Shown piece after piece: positions 1 through 6,594 of a stretch of DNA of 6,594 nt. Made by a program: the position numbers and the translations under genes. The first letter of the stretch is position 1. Each line of letters begins with the position of its first letter. Below the pieces are notes generated by a model, which worked only from the letters and a program-made list of their open reading frames with translations, was not told the origin of the DNA and made no database searches. The DNA is from Sulfurivirga caldicuralii (GTDB taxonomy: Bacteria > Pseudomonadota > Gammaproteobacteria > Thiomicrospirales > Thiomicrospiraceae): assembly GCA_015661715.1 (NCBI GenBank), contig DQVN01000084.1, positions 1 through 6,594 of the forward strand. Direction: 5' to 3'.

Positions 1-1263
<1,263 letters not shown>

Positions 1264-1286
1264 TTATTCTATATAGTCCACAAATG

Positions 1287-1313
1287 AAAACGCCCCGACA
1301 AGCGGGGCGTTTT
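1287..1313 (-). terminator. Hairpin terminator/attenuator between rpmA and obg
   Basis: A perfect 11-bp inverted repeat pairs 1287-1297 (AAAACGCCCCG) with 1303-1313 (CGGGGCGTTTT) around a 5-nt loop. Read on the minus strand it is a GC stem followed by TTTT, the form of an intrinsic terminator, 23 bp beyond the rpmA stop. It is symmetrical, so it could also stop plus-strand transcription. The short T run suggests partial rather than complete termination, which would set obg-proB expression below that of rplU-rpmA. Confidence 0.8.
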
Positions 1314-1335
1314 CCATATCAACCGGGTAAAACCC

Positions 1336-1593
1336 TTATTCCGTCACCACGGTCACATAAGTGCGCACCGGCTTACCCTTCTGCACGAAAGCCACCTTGC
1401 CATCGGCCAAGGCGAACAGCGTGTAATCCTTACCCATGCCCACGTTCTCACCTGCGTGGAACTTGGTGCCGCGCTGGCGCACGATGATATTACCAGCCCG
1501 CACAGCCTGACCGCCAAACTTTTTCACGCCCAGGCGTTTGGCGTTGGAGTCGCGACCGTTGCGCGTAGAACCTGCAGCCTTTTTATGTGCCAT
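1336..1593 (-). CDS. rpmA: 50S ribosomal protein bL27
   Basis: bL27 is a small basic protein of the large ribosomal subunit whose N-terminus reaches toward the peptidyl transferase centre. The 85-residue product matches the family in length and sequence: [16 protein letters not shown] at the start, then [11 protein letters not shown], the [14 protein letters not shown] block, and a beta-rich C-terminus. The protein starts directly with AHKK, so there is no Firmicutes-type cleavable N-terminal extension. AGGAG lies about 7 nt upstream of the ATG at 1593. The gene follows rplU by 32 bp and is almost certainly cotranscribed from the promoter upstream of rplU. A hairpin terminator follows the stop codon. 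No anomaly is seen. Confidence 0.99.
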   Translation of the reverse strand: MAHKKAAGSTRNGRDSNAKRLGVKKFGGQAVRAGNIIVRQRGTKFHAGENVGMGKDYTLFALADGKVAFVQKGKPVRTYVTVVTE

Positions 1594-1625
1594 GTTTGGC
1601 TCCTCTTATTCAGTTTCGCAAAAGA

Positions 1626-1940
1626 TTAAGCGGAAATCTTGGTGATTTCAACTTCGGTGTAATTCTGCCGATGACCTTTCTTCAGGCGAGAACGGTTCTT
1701 GCGGCGACGGAACTTGATAATGGTCACTTTCTTTCCTCGACCGTGACCTTTTACAGTCGCCTCCACCTTGGCACCGTCCACTACCGGCGTACCCACCTTA
1801 ATATCAGCGCCTTCGCCTACCAGCAGCACCTCGTCGAACTCGACCTTGTTACCTTCAGGCGCATCGATGGACTCAATGCGCAACACATCACCTTCGCGCA
1901 CCTTGTATTGCTTGCCACCGGTCTTAATGACTGCGTACAT
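1626..1940 (-). CDS. rplU: 50S ribosomal protein bL21
   Basis: bL21 binds 23S rRNA in the large subunit. The 104-residue product has the family's usual length and signatures: [14 protein letters not shown] at the start, EGDVLRIE, and the basic FRRRKN / KKGHRQ segment near the C-terminus that contacts rRNA. GGGAG stands 9 nt before the ATG at 1940. It is the first gene of the rplU-rpmA unit. A strong sigma-70 promoter lies at 2021-2049, and the roughly 75-nt leader has two alternative short hairpins. The next minus-strand gene upstream is the fliS-like gene (146-bp gap), rather than the divergent ispB common at this place in other gammaproteobacteria. Confidence 0.99.
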   Translation of the reverse strand: MYAVIKTGGKQYKVREGDVLRIESIDAPEGNKVEFDEVLLVGEGADIKVGTPVVDGAKVEATVKGHGRGKKVTIIKFRRRKNRSRLKKGHRQNYTEVEITKISA

Positions 1941-1970
1941 CTTTCAATCTCCCGGAATTCTTCTGTCAAT

Positions 1971-2003
1971 AGGCTGCCGCACAGCCTCCCTGAAAAGGGG
2001 TGG
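1971..2003 (-). promoter_or_regulatory. Structured leader of rplU (two alternative hairpins)
   Basis: Within the rplU 5' leader, 1971-1976 (AGGCTG) pairs perfectly with 1982-1987 (CAGCCT) around a 5-nt loop. A second stem pairs 1985-1990 (CCTCCC) with 1998-2003 (GGGTGG), with one T/T mismatch and a 7-nt loop. The stems share 1985-1987, so only one can form fully at a time. Ribosomal protein operons are often autoregulated through such leaders, but I do not recognise a known family here. The role is inference. Confidence 0.4.
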
Positions 2004-2020
2004 TTTTCACGAAAGGCGAG

Positions 2021-2049
2021 ATTATAGTCAGGTATCCCACAAAGGTCAA
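2021..2049 (-). promoter_or_regulatory. Sigma-70 promoter of rplU-rpmA
   Basis: On the minus strand TTGACC (2044-2049) and a perfect TATAAT (2021-2026) are separated by exactly 17 bp. Eleven of twelve consensus bases match, as expected for a strong housekeeping promoter. Transcription should start near 2013-2015, giving a leader of roughly 75 nt before rplU. The -35 box lies about 40 bp beyond the fliS-like stop codon, and I see no strong terminator between them. Confidence 0.88.
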
Positions 2050-2086
2050 ATGTATTTTGCACCTGCCCCACAGGCACCGGCGCTGA

Positions 2087-2521
2087 TCAGCTACACGCCA
2101 GATCCAGCTCGCCCACTGATACCAGCATCTCCATCCAGGCATCCCGCAGCTCGGTCATAATCTCAATGGCCGAATCCAGATAGAAGGTATCTTTTTCGTT
2201 AACCGCCTCCTGGACACACCGGTCAACGTAATTGTAAAGCTCTTCCAGATCATAGGCCAGCGGCGTATCCTGAGTAAATTGCAATCGGTCCCGCAGCGCA
2301 TCCAAAATGGTGGTCAACCGCCCCAGGTGGAATCCCTTTTCCACCCAGGCGCCGGACTGGTGGCAAACCTTTGCCAGGTTTGCCTTATCCACGGCACCTT
2401 GTAGTAGCAGCATCACAACATGACGCGGGTTTTCAGCCAACTGTTGTTCAAACGCCGCATCGCGCTGATAGGGCTTGAGCAACGGCTTCTCGGCATAGGC
2501 GGTGGTATTTTCAGATTGCAT
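2087..2521 (-). CDS. fliS: FliS-like flagellin export chaperone
   Basis: FliS binds the C-terminus of flagellin in the cytoplasm, stops it polymerising early and delivers it to the flagellar type III export gate. The 144-residue, mostly helical product has family features: PYQR at 17-20, a hydrophobic helix VMLLLQGAVDKA at 36-47, LYNYVDRCVQEAV at 95-107, and ELRDAWMEM at 124-132. The length is slightly above the usual FliS. The ATG at 2521 is preferred over an in-frame ATG at 2587 because AGGGAG precedes it at 8 nt and the upstream codons form the leader. A sigma-54-type promoter lies at 2593-2609. It is odd that fliS stands away from fliC/fliD and next to rplU; it may be a second FliS copy. 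The divergent neighbour is a diguanylate cyclase. I am fairly sure of the family, less sure of the exact role. Confidence 0.84.
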   Translation of the reverse strand: MQSENTTAYAEKPLLKPYQRDAAFEQQLAENPRHVVMLLLQGAVDKANLAKVCHQSGAWVEKGFHLGRLTTILDALRDRLQFTQDTPLAYDLEELYNYVDRCVQEAVNEKDTFYLDSAIEIMTELRDAWMEMLVSVGELDLACS

Positions 2522-2535
2522 GACAGCTTCTCCCT

Positions 2536-2555
2536 TGTGTGTAAATGTGTGTAAA
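2536..2555. repeat. Perfect tandem 10-bp repeat in the fliS leader
   Basis: TGTGTGTAAA occurs twice in immediate succession (2536-2545 and 2546-2555). On the fliS mRNA this reads TTTACACACA twice, ending just before the AGGGAG ribosome binding site. It could be a slippage product, a tandem protein or small-RNA target, or a phase-variable spacer. Only the repeat itself is directly seen. Confidence 0.7.
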
Positions 2556-2592
2556 GTATTTTTTATTTCTAAATAGGTGCTAGCCATCCAGT

Positions 2593-2609
2593 AGCAAGAC
2601 CCATACCAA
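2593..2609 (-). promoter_or_regulatory. Sigma-54 promoter candidate for fliS
   Basis: On the minus strand the sequence TTGGTATGGGTCTTGCT matches the sigma-54 consensus YTGGCACG-N4-TTGCW at 11 of 13 fixed positions, with the required GG-N10-GC spacing (GG at 2607-2606, GC at 2595-2594). The start would be near 2582, leaving about 60 nt of leader before fliS. Flagellar genes are commonly sigma-54 dependent in polar-flagellated gammaproteobacteria, which fits. I could not identify an activator binding site. Confidence 0.68.
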
Positions 2610-2623
2610 CCGAAAAAGCGGAA

Positions 2624-2640
2624 TTGGCATAATTAATGCT
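2624..2640 (+). promoter_or_regulatory. Sigma-54 promoter candidate for the GGDEF gene
   Basis: TTGGCATAATTAATGCT matches the sigma-54 consensus at 10 of 13 fixed positions, with GG (2626-2627), 10 bp, then GC (2638-2639). The start would be near 2651, with a leader of about 53 nt. A competing reading is a weak sigma-70 promoter that uses the same TTGGCA (2624-2629) as -35, with TTTATA (2647-2652, 17-bp spacer) or TATACA (2649-2654, 19-bp spacer). The pairing with the opposite-strand sigma-54 candidate 15 bp away favours the first reading, without proving it. Confidence 0.5.
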
Positions 2641-2703
2641 CATCCCTTTATACAAAAATAGATAAAAAACCGTCACCATACTGACACACACAAGGGAAAC
2701 GCC

Positions 2704-4209
2704 ATGAGCACTGCCAATAGCATCCCGGTTGACAAGCGCCGTACCAGCCCCGCCGTGGCGCGGTGCCGTAAGGCAGAAAAATATCGCAAGACATTATGGC
2801 GCCACCGGCTGCAAGGATGGCTGCGCCAGTTGCCCCGCTGGTTGATGCATAAAACCTCCCTGTCAGCACTGGTGGAGGCTCAGGTCAAAGCCCGCACAGA
2901 GCAGTTGTTTCGCCAGGCCAATTATGATGCGCTGACGCATCTGCCCAATCGTGCCTTCTTTATGCAAACAATGGAGAACACCTTTAAACAGGCTGAGCAC
3001 ACTCAAACCCCCTTTGCCCTGCTGTTTCTCGACCTGGACGGTTTCAAACCTGTCAACGACACCTTTGGCCATAGTGCTGGCGATGAGTTACTGCGAATGG
3101 TGGCCGCCCGCCTGATCGCCAGCATCCGGGATGATGATTTTGTCGCTCGCCTAGGGGGCGATGAGTTTGTAATCCTACTGCGCAATGTGGTGGACCGTGA
3201 GATTATCGAGACTATCAGCAAGCGCTTGATACAGGAAATTAGCCGGCCCTACTGGGTAGATGGTCGCACTGTGCATATTTCCACCAGCGTCGGGATCAGC
3301 GAACACCCTCACGACGGCAAAACGGCTGCCCAACTGATTGAGAACGCGGATCAAGCCCTTTACGCCGCCAAACGCCAAGGGCGCAAACAGTTCTGTTTCT
3401 ATCAATCCATCCAGCAGATGCCAGAGGTCGCCCCGGATCGCCTGCAAAGCCGTTTTGAAGTAGATGTGGCGCATCACAAGCTGACCCCCTATTTCCGCCC
3501 GATCACCGATCTGCGGCATGGTCGCTGCATTGGCGCCCGCTTGAATCTACGCTGGCAGAATGCGCCGATTGATTCGCCGTGGTATGAAGCGTGGCAACAG
3601 CTGCTGCACCGCAGCCAATGGAGCCTGTCGGTGGGCCTGTGGATGATCGAGTCCGCCGCCTACTACCGCAGCCAATGGGGGCAACTCCCAACAGACTTCT
3701 TTATCAGCGCGCCCTTGGATATGTCACTCTTGCTGGAAGACGATCCGGCCGAACTGCTCATACAACGCATAAAACCCTATGGCGTTTCCCCAGCGCAGAT
3801 CGAGCTGCGCATTGAGCTGGATAGCGTTTATAAACTGGATCAAAAAGCTATCCACAGCACCCGATCCCTTCATCAATCGGGCTTCCGCCTGCGTTTTAGC
3901 GGCCTGGGCAGACAAAGCCTGGATCTCTCACTGCTGAGCCAAACCGCCGTTCATGCCATTGCCTTGGATGGACGCTGGGTGCAACAGCAACTCAACCAAG
4001 CGGAAGGAATCCGTTGGGTACGCGCTCTGATTGCCATGGCTGCCGGTATTGACGCTCAGGCACATGTGGATGAGATTGCTGACAAAACCCAAGGCCAGCT
4101 GCTATCTCGCTTGGGCGTTCACAGCGGTGAAGGGCCGGTTTGGACTTCCTATCTCACAGATAAAGCCTTTGCCGCCTACCTGGCGCAACAATTGGCCACG
4201 GACGCATAG
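2704..4209 (+). CDS. Diguanylate cyclase with GGDEF and degenerate EAL domain
   Basis: A predicted cytoplasmic protein of 501 residues that should make cyclic di-GMP from two GTP. Residues 1-55 are strongly basic with no membrane span; a linker helix at 56-73 leads into GGDEF (about 74-235). Its key parts are intact: D110 in LFLDLDGFK, N118, the GH..GD turn at 122-127, GGDEF at 151-155, and an inhibitory RxxD site (R142-D145) five residues before it. Residues 250-500 have the layout of an EAL domain but none of its catalytic residues: EAL is RLN (279-281), LELEITE is IELRIEL (366-372), DDFGTG is LRFSGLG (396-402), KIDRSF is ALDGRW, and QG is EG. It is therefore probably no phosphodiesterase and may bind a nucleotide or partner. 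AAGGGA precedes the ATG by 6 nt. It is divergent from fliS. No sensor domain is seen. Confidence 0.93.
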   Translation: MSTANSIPVDKRRTSPAVARCRKAEKYRKTLWRHRLQGWLRQLPRWLMHKTSLSALVEAQVKARTEQLFRQANYDALTHLPNRAFFMQTMENTFKQAEHTQTPFALLFLDLDGFKPVNDTFGHSAGDELLRMVAARLIASIRDDDFVARLGGDEFVILLRNVVDREIIETISKRLIQEISRPYWVDGRTVHISTSVGISEHPHDGKTAAQLIENADQALYAAKRQGRKQFCFYQSIQQMPEVAPDRLQSRFEVDVAHHKLTPYFRPITDLRHGRCIGARLNLRWQNAPIDSPWYEAWQQLLHRSQWSLSVGLWMIESAAYYRSQWGQLPTDFFISAPLDMSLLLEDDPAELLIQRIKPYGVSPAQIELRIELDSVYKLDQKAIHSTRSLHQSGFRLRFSGLGRQSLDLSLLSQTAVHAIALDGRWVQQQLNQAEGIRWVRALIAMAAGIDAQAHVDEIADKTQGQLLSRLGVHSGEGPVWTSYLTDKAFAAYLAQQLATDA

Positions 4210-4252
4210 GGGTCCCCCGAATTTTTCGCAGCGAGCATTTTTGCCGCCCCGC

Positions 4253-5008
4253 TTAGGCGTGTTTGGCCCGTAAAACAGGCCCTTTGGGCGTTTCCACACG
4301 CTCAATCGGCCATTGAAAAACCTGAGACAGGCTTTTTTCCGTCATAACCTGAGCTGTCTCACCCGCGGCAATCAGCCGACCAGCCTGCATCAGCCAAACA
4401 CGGGTGCTGTGGGCAAATGCTTCATTCAAGTCGTGGCTGCTCCACACTAGCGCCAGCTCACCACATGCGCACCAGCGCGCTAAGGCAGCCAATAGACGCA
4501 TGCGATGGCGAATATCCAAGGACGCCAGCGCCTCATCCAATAGCAGCGCGCGGGGATGATCCCGAGGCTGGGCCCAGACCTGCACCAACACCCGCCCCAA
4601 ATGCAGCCGCTGTCGCTCCCCCCCGGAAAGCTGCATCAACGGGCGTGGCAATAAAGCAGCCAGCTCCAGGGTTTCCACCACTTCCGCCAAACGCTCAGGC
4701 GCCACCGCCACATCAGGCATCTGCCCCAGGTGCAAAAGCTGCTCGCCCGTCAACGGTGCCACCGTATCACCCGCCTGCGGCAACCAGGCGCGCCAGCGGG
4801 CCTGTGCCATGGCGCTATAGGCGCTCAAAGGCCGACCATTCAACCGTATTTGCCCCCTGTCCGGCACCTGTTGACCCGCCAACACTTGCAGCAGGGAGCT
4901 CTTGCCCGCCCCGTTAGGACCAATCAGCGCCACCTGCTGCCCCGGGAGCCACTGCAGGCTGACCTCGGTCAACCGCCCCGACCAACTTACCCGATCCAGC
5001 TCAAACAC
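4253..5008 (-). CDS. ABC importer ATPase, BtuD/FecE/HmuV type
   Basis: ATP-binding subunit that powers uptake of an iron chelate, haem or corrinoid through the permease encoded just upstream. The 251-residue product has all the ATPase motifs: Walker A GPNGAGKS at 30-37, Q-loop Gln78, signature LSGGERQR at 127-134, Walker B ALLLDE at 154-159, D-loop SLD at 163-165, and switch His192 in SSHDL. The residue after the catalytic Glu159 is Ala where most relatives have Pro. Sequence around Walker A and SSHDLNEAF resembles BtuD and HmuV about equally, so I give no symbol. The GTG at 5008 is chosen because it overlaps the permease stop (8 bp), has AGGA just upstream, and begins the conserved strand; in-frame codons farther upstream only read through the permease end. 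It converges with the GGDEF gene, 43 bp away, with no clear terminator between. Confidence 0.93.
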   Translation of the reverse strand: MFELDRVSWSGRLTEVSLQWLPGQQVALIGPNGAGKSSLLQVLAGQQVPDRGQIRLNGRPLSAYSAMAQARWRAWLPQAGDTVAPLTGEQLLHLGQMPDVAVAPERLAEVVETLELAALLPRPLMQLSGGERQRLHLGRVLVQVWAQPRDHPRALLLDEALASLDIRHRMRLLAALARWCACGELALVWSSHDLNEAFAHSTRVWLMQAGRLIAAGETAQVMTEKSLSQVFQWPIERVETPKGPVLRAKHA

Positions 5009-5963
5009 GGCGCATCCTGAGCAACAACCATAGGAAAAACGGCCCTCCCAACCCCGAGAGCAACAACCCCACCGGCAGCTCCGCCGGCGCAATCAACCAG
5101 CGGGCGGCGGCATCCGCCACCAGCACCAGCCCCATGCCCACCAGAATACTCACGGGCACCAACCGGCGGTGCAATCCCCCCACCCATAACCGGGCAATAT
5201 GGGGTGCCACCAACCCGACAAAGCCGATCATCCCGCTGGTGGCAACCGCCACCCCCACAGCCAAAGCAGTAAAGCAGATCAATCGCCGCTTAGCCTGCTG
5301 GATATTTACGCCCATTTGCCAGGCACTGGCTTCTCCCAACAGGAACCCGTCTAATGCGCGCAGCAAAAAAGGACTGACGAGCAACACCAACCCCAACATA
5401 CCCACAGCCACCAGCGCCTGCCATAGGGCCGCTCCGCTGAAGCTGCCCAACAGCCACCAGGTCAACAGGCGCAGCGCCTCATCCGAGGCCAGATAGAGGC
5501 TCAGGCCGATCAGCGCTGAAGCCACCGCATTGAAGGCAATGCCAGCCAACAGCATCCATGCCAGGTCGGTGACCCCATGGCGGGTGGCCAACCGATACAG
5601 CAACAGCAATACCGCCAGCCCACCGGCGAACGCAGCCACCATCTGCCCACCCCCCTGAACCCCCAATACCGCCAAAGCCAGTACGGCCGCTGCCGCCGCA
5701 CCCGCAGAGACCCCGATCAATCCCGGGTCCGCCAGTGGATTGCGGAACAGGCTCTGCATGACCATCCCCGCCCAAGCCAGCAACCCGCCGACCGCGGCCG
5801 CCTGCAACATCCGCGGCAGACGCAACTGCCACAACACCTGCCACGCCAGCGGATCCCCTGCCAACAATGCTGACGGAGAAAAGCTGCCGGTGAGCAGATT
5901 CAACACCGCCGCCAGCAACACCACACCCCCCGCCACCACAATCACCCATGAATCCCTTTTCAT
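5001..5963 (-). CDS. ABC importer permease, BtuC/FecCD family
   Basis: Inner-membrane permease of a type II ABC importer for siderophore-iron, haem or vitamin B12. The 320 residues are almost entirely hydrophobic, as expected for about ten membrane helices. Family motifs are clear: RLPR at 48-51, NPLADPGLIGVSAGA at 75-89, and the ATPase-coupling stretch GFVGLVAPHIAR at 237-248. The C-terminus GGPFFLWLLLR is typical. The ATG at 5963 gives the usual short polar start before the first helix, but no good ribosome binding site precedes it. The ATPase gene overlaps its end by 8 bp, so the two are coupled. The start is only 43 bp from the divergent small-protein gene, so its promoter probably lies inside that gene. 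No periplasmic binding protein is present here and no cobalamin riboswitch was recognised, so the substrate stays open. Confidence 0.93.
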   Translation of the reverse strand: MKRDSWVIVVAGGVVLLAAVLNLLTGSFSPSALLAGDPLAWQVLWQLRLPRMLQAAAVGGLLAWAGMVMQSLFRNPLADPGLIGVSAGAAAAAVLALAVLGVQGGGQMVAAFAGGLAVLLLLYRLATRHGVTDLAWMLLAGIAFNAVASALIGLSLYLASDEALRLLTWWLLGSFSGAALWQALVAVGMLGLVLLVSPFLLRALDGFLLGEASAWQMGVNIQQAKRRLICFTALAVGVAVATSGMIGFVGLVAPHIARLWVGGLHRRLVPVSILVGMGLVLVADAAARWLIAPAELPVGLLLSGLGGPFFLWLLLRMRRV

Positions 5964-5969
5964 GCGCCG

Positions 5970-5975
5970 TATAAT
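5970..5975 (+). promoter_or_regulatory. Possible -10 element for the luxS transcript
   Basis: A perfect TATAAT lies 31 bp before the ATG at 6007, inside the short divergent gap. Hexamers 16-18 bp upstream (near 5946-5953) match the -35 consensus poorly, and there is no TGn extended -10. The transcript would otherwise have to start inside the permease gene. This is a candidate only. Confidence 0.35.
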
Positions 5976-6006
5976 AAACCAACAACAACAAAACGGACGC
6001 ACCACC

Positions 6007-6495
6007 ATGCCGCGATTTGCTTTGCTCTGGTGGGGCCTGCTGTGCATCATCCTGCTCACCCGCTGCAGCCAGCCCCATCCGCTCGAGCCCCCTGAGGACG
6101 ATATTAAACAGACCATCACCCAGCGTTTCGATGCGGCTTATCAAGGCCTGCTGACCATCAGCCAGATGACCTTGACCCCAGCCCAAAGCACGCTGAACAC
6201 CGAAGATCACCGCGTGTATGATGTCCAACTCACCGCCGTGGTGCGGCAAGATTTACAACAGGCCCTGAACGCCCTGCCGGAAACCATGGAAAACGCCATT
6301 ATGCGCGGGCGGATCAAAGGCATCATGCGCTTGGGCGCTGTCCGCCCAGGCGAGCAGATGAGCACCCGCCTGCGCGCACTGGTGGAACGCAACCCTGAAA
6401 CAGGGCAATGGGCCGTGGTGGGACTGATCCATCATCGCCCCGCTACCGAACCCTCCCAGAACAACCAAGGAGATACCCATGCCGCTGCTAGATAG
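6007..6495 (+). CDS. Hypothetical exported or lipid-anchored protein upstream of luxS
   Basis: I do not recognise this 162-residue protein. It begins with MPRF and a hydrophobic stretch (about residues 4-17) ending LLTRC (Cys20). This looks like a lipoprotein signal, but Arg at -1 is atypical, since Gly, Ala or Ser is usual. After Cys20 comes a Pro-rich spacer, then about 115 residues of mixed helix and strand including [15 protein letters not shown], a basic [11 protein letters not shown] segment, and a tail rich in Gln, Asn and Ala. It is most likely periplasmic or membrane-attached. No strong ribosome binding site precedes the ATG at 6007; an in-frame ATG at 5962 would add a polar extension and is less likely. 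Its end overlaps the luxS start by 17 bp, so translation is probably coupled. The coding reading is supported by the signal-like start and the overlap. Confidence 0.72.
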   Translation: MPRFALLWWGLLCIILLTRCSQPHPLEPPEDDIKQTITQRFDAAYQGLLTISQMTLTPAQSTLNTEDHRVYDVQLTAVVRQDLQQALNALPETMENAIMRGRIKGIMRLGAVRPGEQMSTRLRALVERNPETGQWAVVGLIHHRPATEPSQNNQGDTHAAAR

Positions 6496-6594
6496 CTTCC
6501 TGGTGGATCACACCAAAATGCCCGCGCCCGCCGTGCGGGTCGCCAAGACCATGACCACCCCCTGTGGTGACACCATCACCGTGTTCGACCTGCG
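6479..6594 (+). CDS. luxS: S-ribosylhomocysteine lyase LuxS, N-terminal part (runs off the right edge)
   Basis: Only the first 38 codons are present. LuxS splits S-ribosylhomocysteine into homocysteine and DPD, the precursor of autoinducer-2, in the cytoplasmic activated methyl cycle. The visible start MPLLDSF.VDH.KM.APAVR, followed by VAKTM.TP.GD.ITVFDLR, matches the family closely. The catalytic metal ligands (the HxxEH histidines and a later Cys) lie beyond the window and cannot be checked. AAGGAG at 6467-6472, 6 nt before the ATG, is the best ribosome binding site on this strand. The start lies inside the end of the upstream exported-protein gene, so both are likely on one mRNA. Confidence 0.97.
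   Translation, partial: MPLLDSFLVDHTKMPAPAVRVAKTMTTPCGDTITVFDL

Noticed and set aside
1587..2027. A 146-codon open frame antisense to rplU
   Set aside because: It lies opposite an unmistakable ribosomal protein gene, resembles no known family, and crosses the rplU promoter region. It is a shadow frame.
2087..2587. Longer FliS starting at 2587
   Set aside because: The extra 22 codons cover the tandem repeat and the ribosome binding site of the ATG at 2521 and lie next to the sigma-54 start. The shorter form matches the family.
2522..2703. Possible sigma-28 (FliA) promoter for fliS
   Set aside because: A TAAA and a GCC are present on the minus strand but 18 bp apart instead of about 15, and the GCCGATAA box is poor. 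The sigma-54 reading fits much better.
4209..4252. GGGGTCCCC followed by a T run as terminator between the convergent genes
   Set aside because: The dyad leaves a 1-3 nt loop and only 3-4 pairs, and the T run starts after CGAA. It is too weak to call.
5964..6200. Cobalamin riboswitch upstream of the importer
   Set aside because: No B12-box-like sequence is recognisable, and the region is occupied by the divergent coding sequence.
5479..6249. A 256-codon minus-strand frame overlapping the permease and the exported-protein gene
   Set aside because: It is Gly-rich frame-shifted permease sequence with no domain. The overlapping frame at 5001-5963 has clear FecCD motifs.

Overview
The window looks like chromosomal DNA of a moderately GC-rich gammaproteobacterium. 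The minus-strand order rplU-rpmA-obg-proB is the arrangement known from Pseudomonas and related gammaproteobacteria. The right edge enters luxS, whose first 38 residues resemble the enterobacterial/Vibrio protein. The sequence alone does not fix the genus. Nothing looks like an insertion sequence, prophage, CRISPR array or tRNA.

Layout. (1) 1-1940, minus strand: a housekeeping block of rplU (bL21), rpmA (bL27), obg (ribosome-assembly GTPase) and the start of proB (glutamate 5-kinase). It is driven by a near-consensus sigma-70 promoter at 2021-2049 (TTGACC, 17 bp, TATAAT). A symmetrical hairpin with flanking A/T runs lies between rpmA and obg. (2) 2087-4209: a divergent pair, fliS-like (minus) and a GGDEF/degenerate-EAL protein (plus), separated by 182 bp of AT-rich DNA. 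This region carries back-to-back sigma-54-type promoter candidates (GG-N10-GC on each strand) and the same 12-nt sequence at both ribosome binding sites. (3) 4253-5963, minus strand: a two-gene BtuC/BtuD-type ABC importer (permease, then ATPase, overlapping by 8 bp), with no substrate-binding protein in view. (4) 6007-6594, plus strand: a small exported protein of unknown function, translationally coupled by overlap to luxS, which runs off the window.

How the genes may work together. Block 1 makes two 50S ribosomal proteins and a 50S-assembly GTPase. Block 2 is the most interesting part: a flagellin export chaperone and a predicted diguanylate cyclase appear wired to a common regulatory region of the kind used by flagellar regulators. 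This suggests, as inference only, a small module linking flagellar assembly to c-di-GMP synthesis. It sits directly upstream of rplU, where many gammaproteobacteria have ispB. Block 3 probably imports an iron chelate, haem or a corrinoid. Block 4 ties an uncharacterised envelope protein to the AI-2 / activated-methyl-cycle enzyme LuxS.
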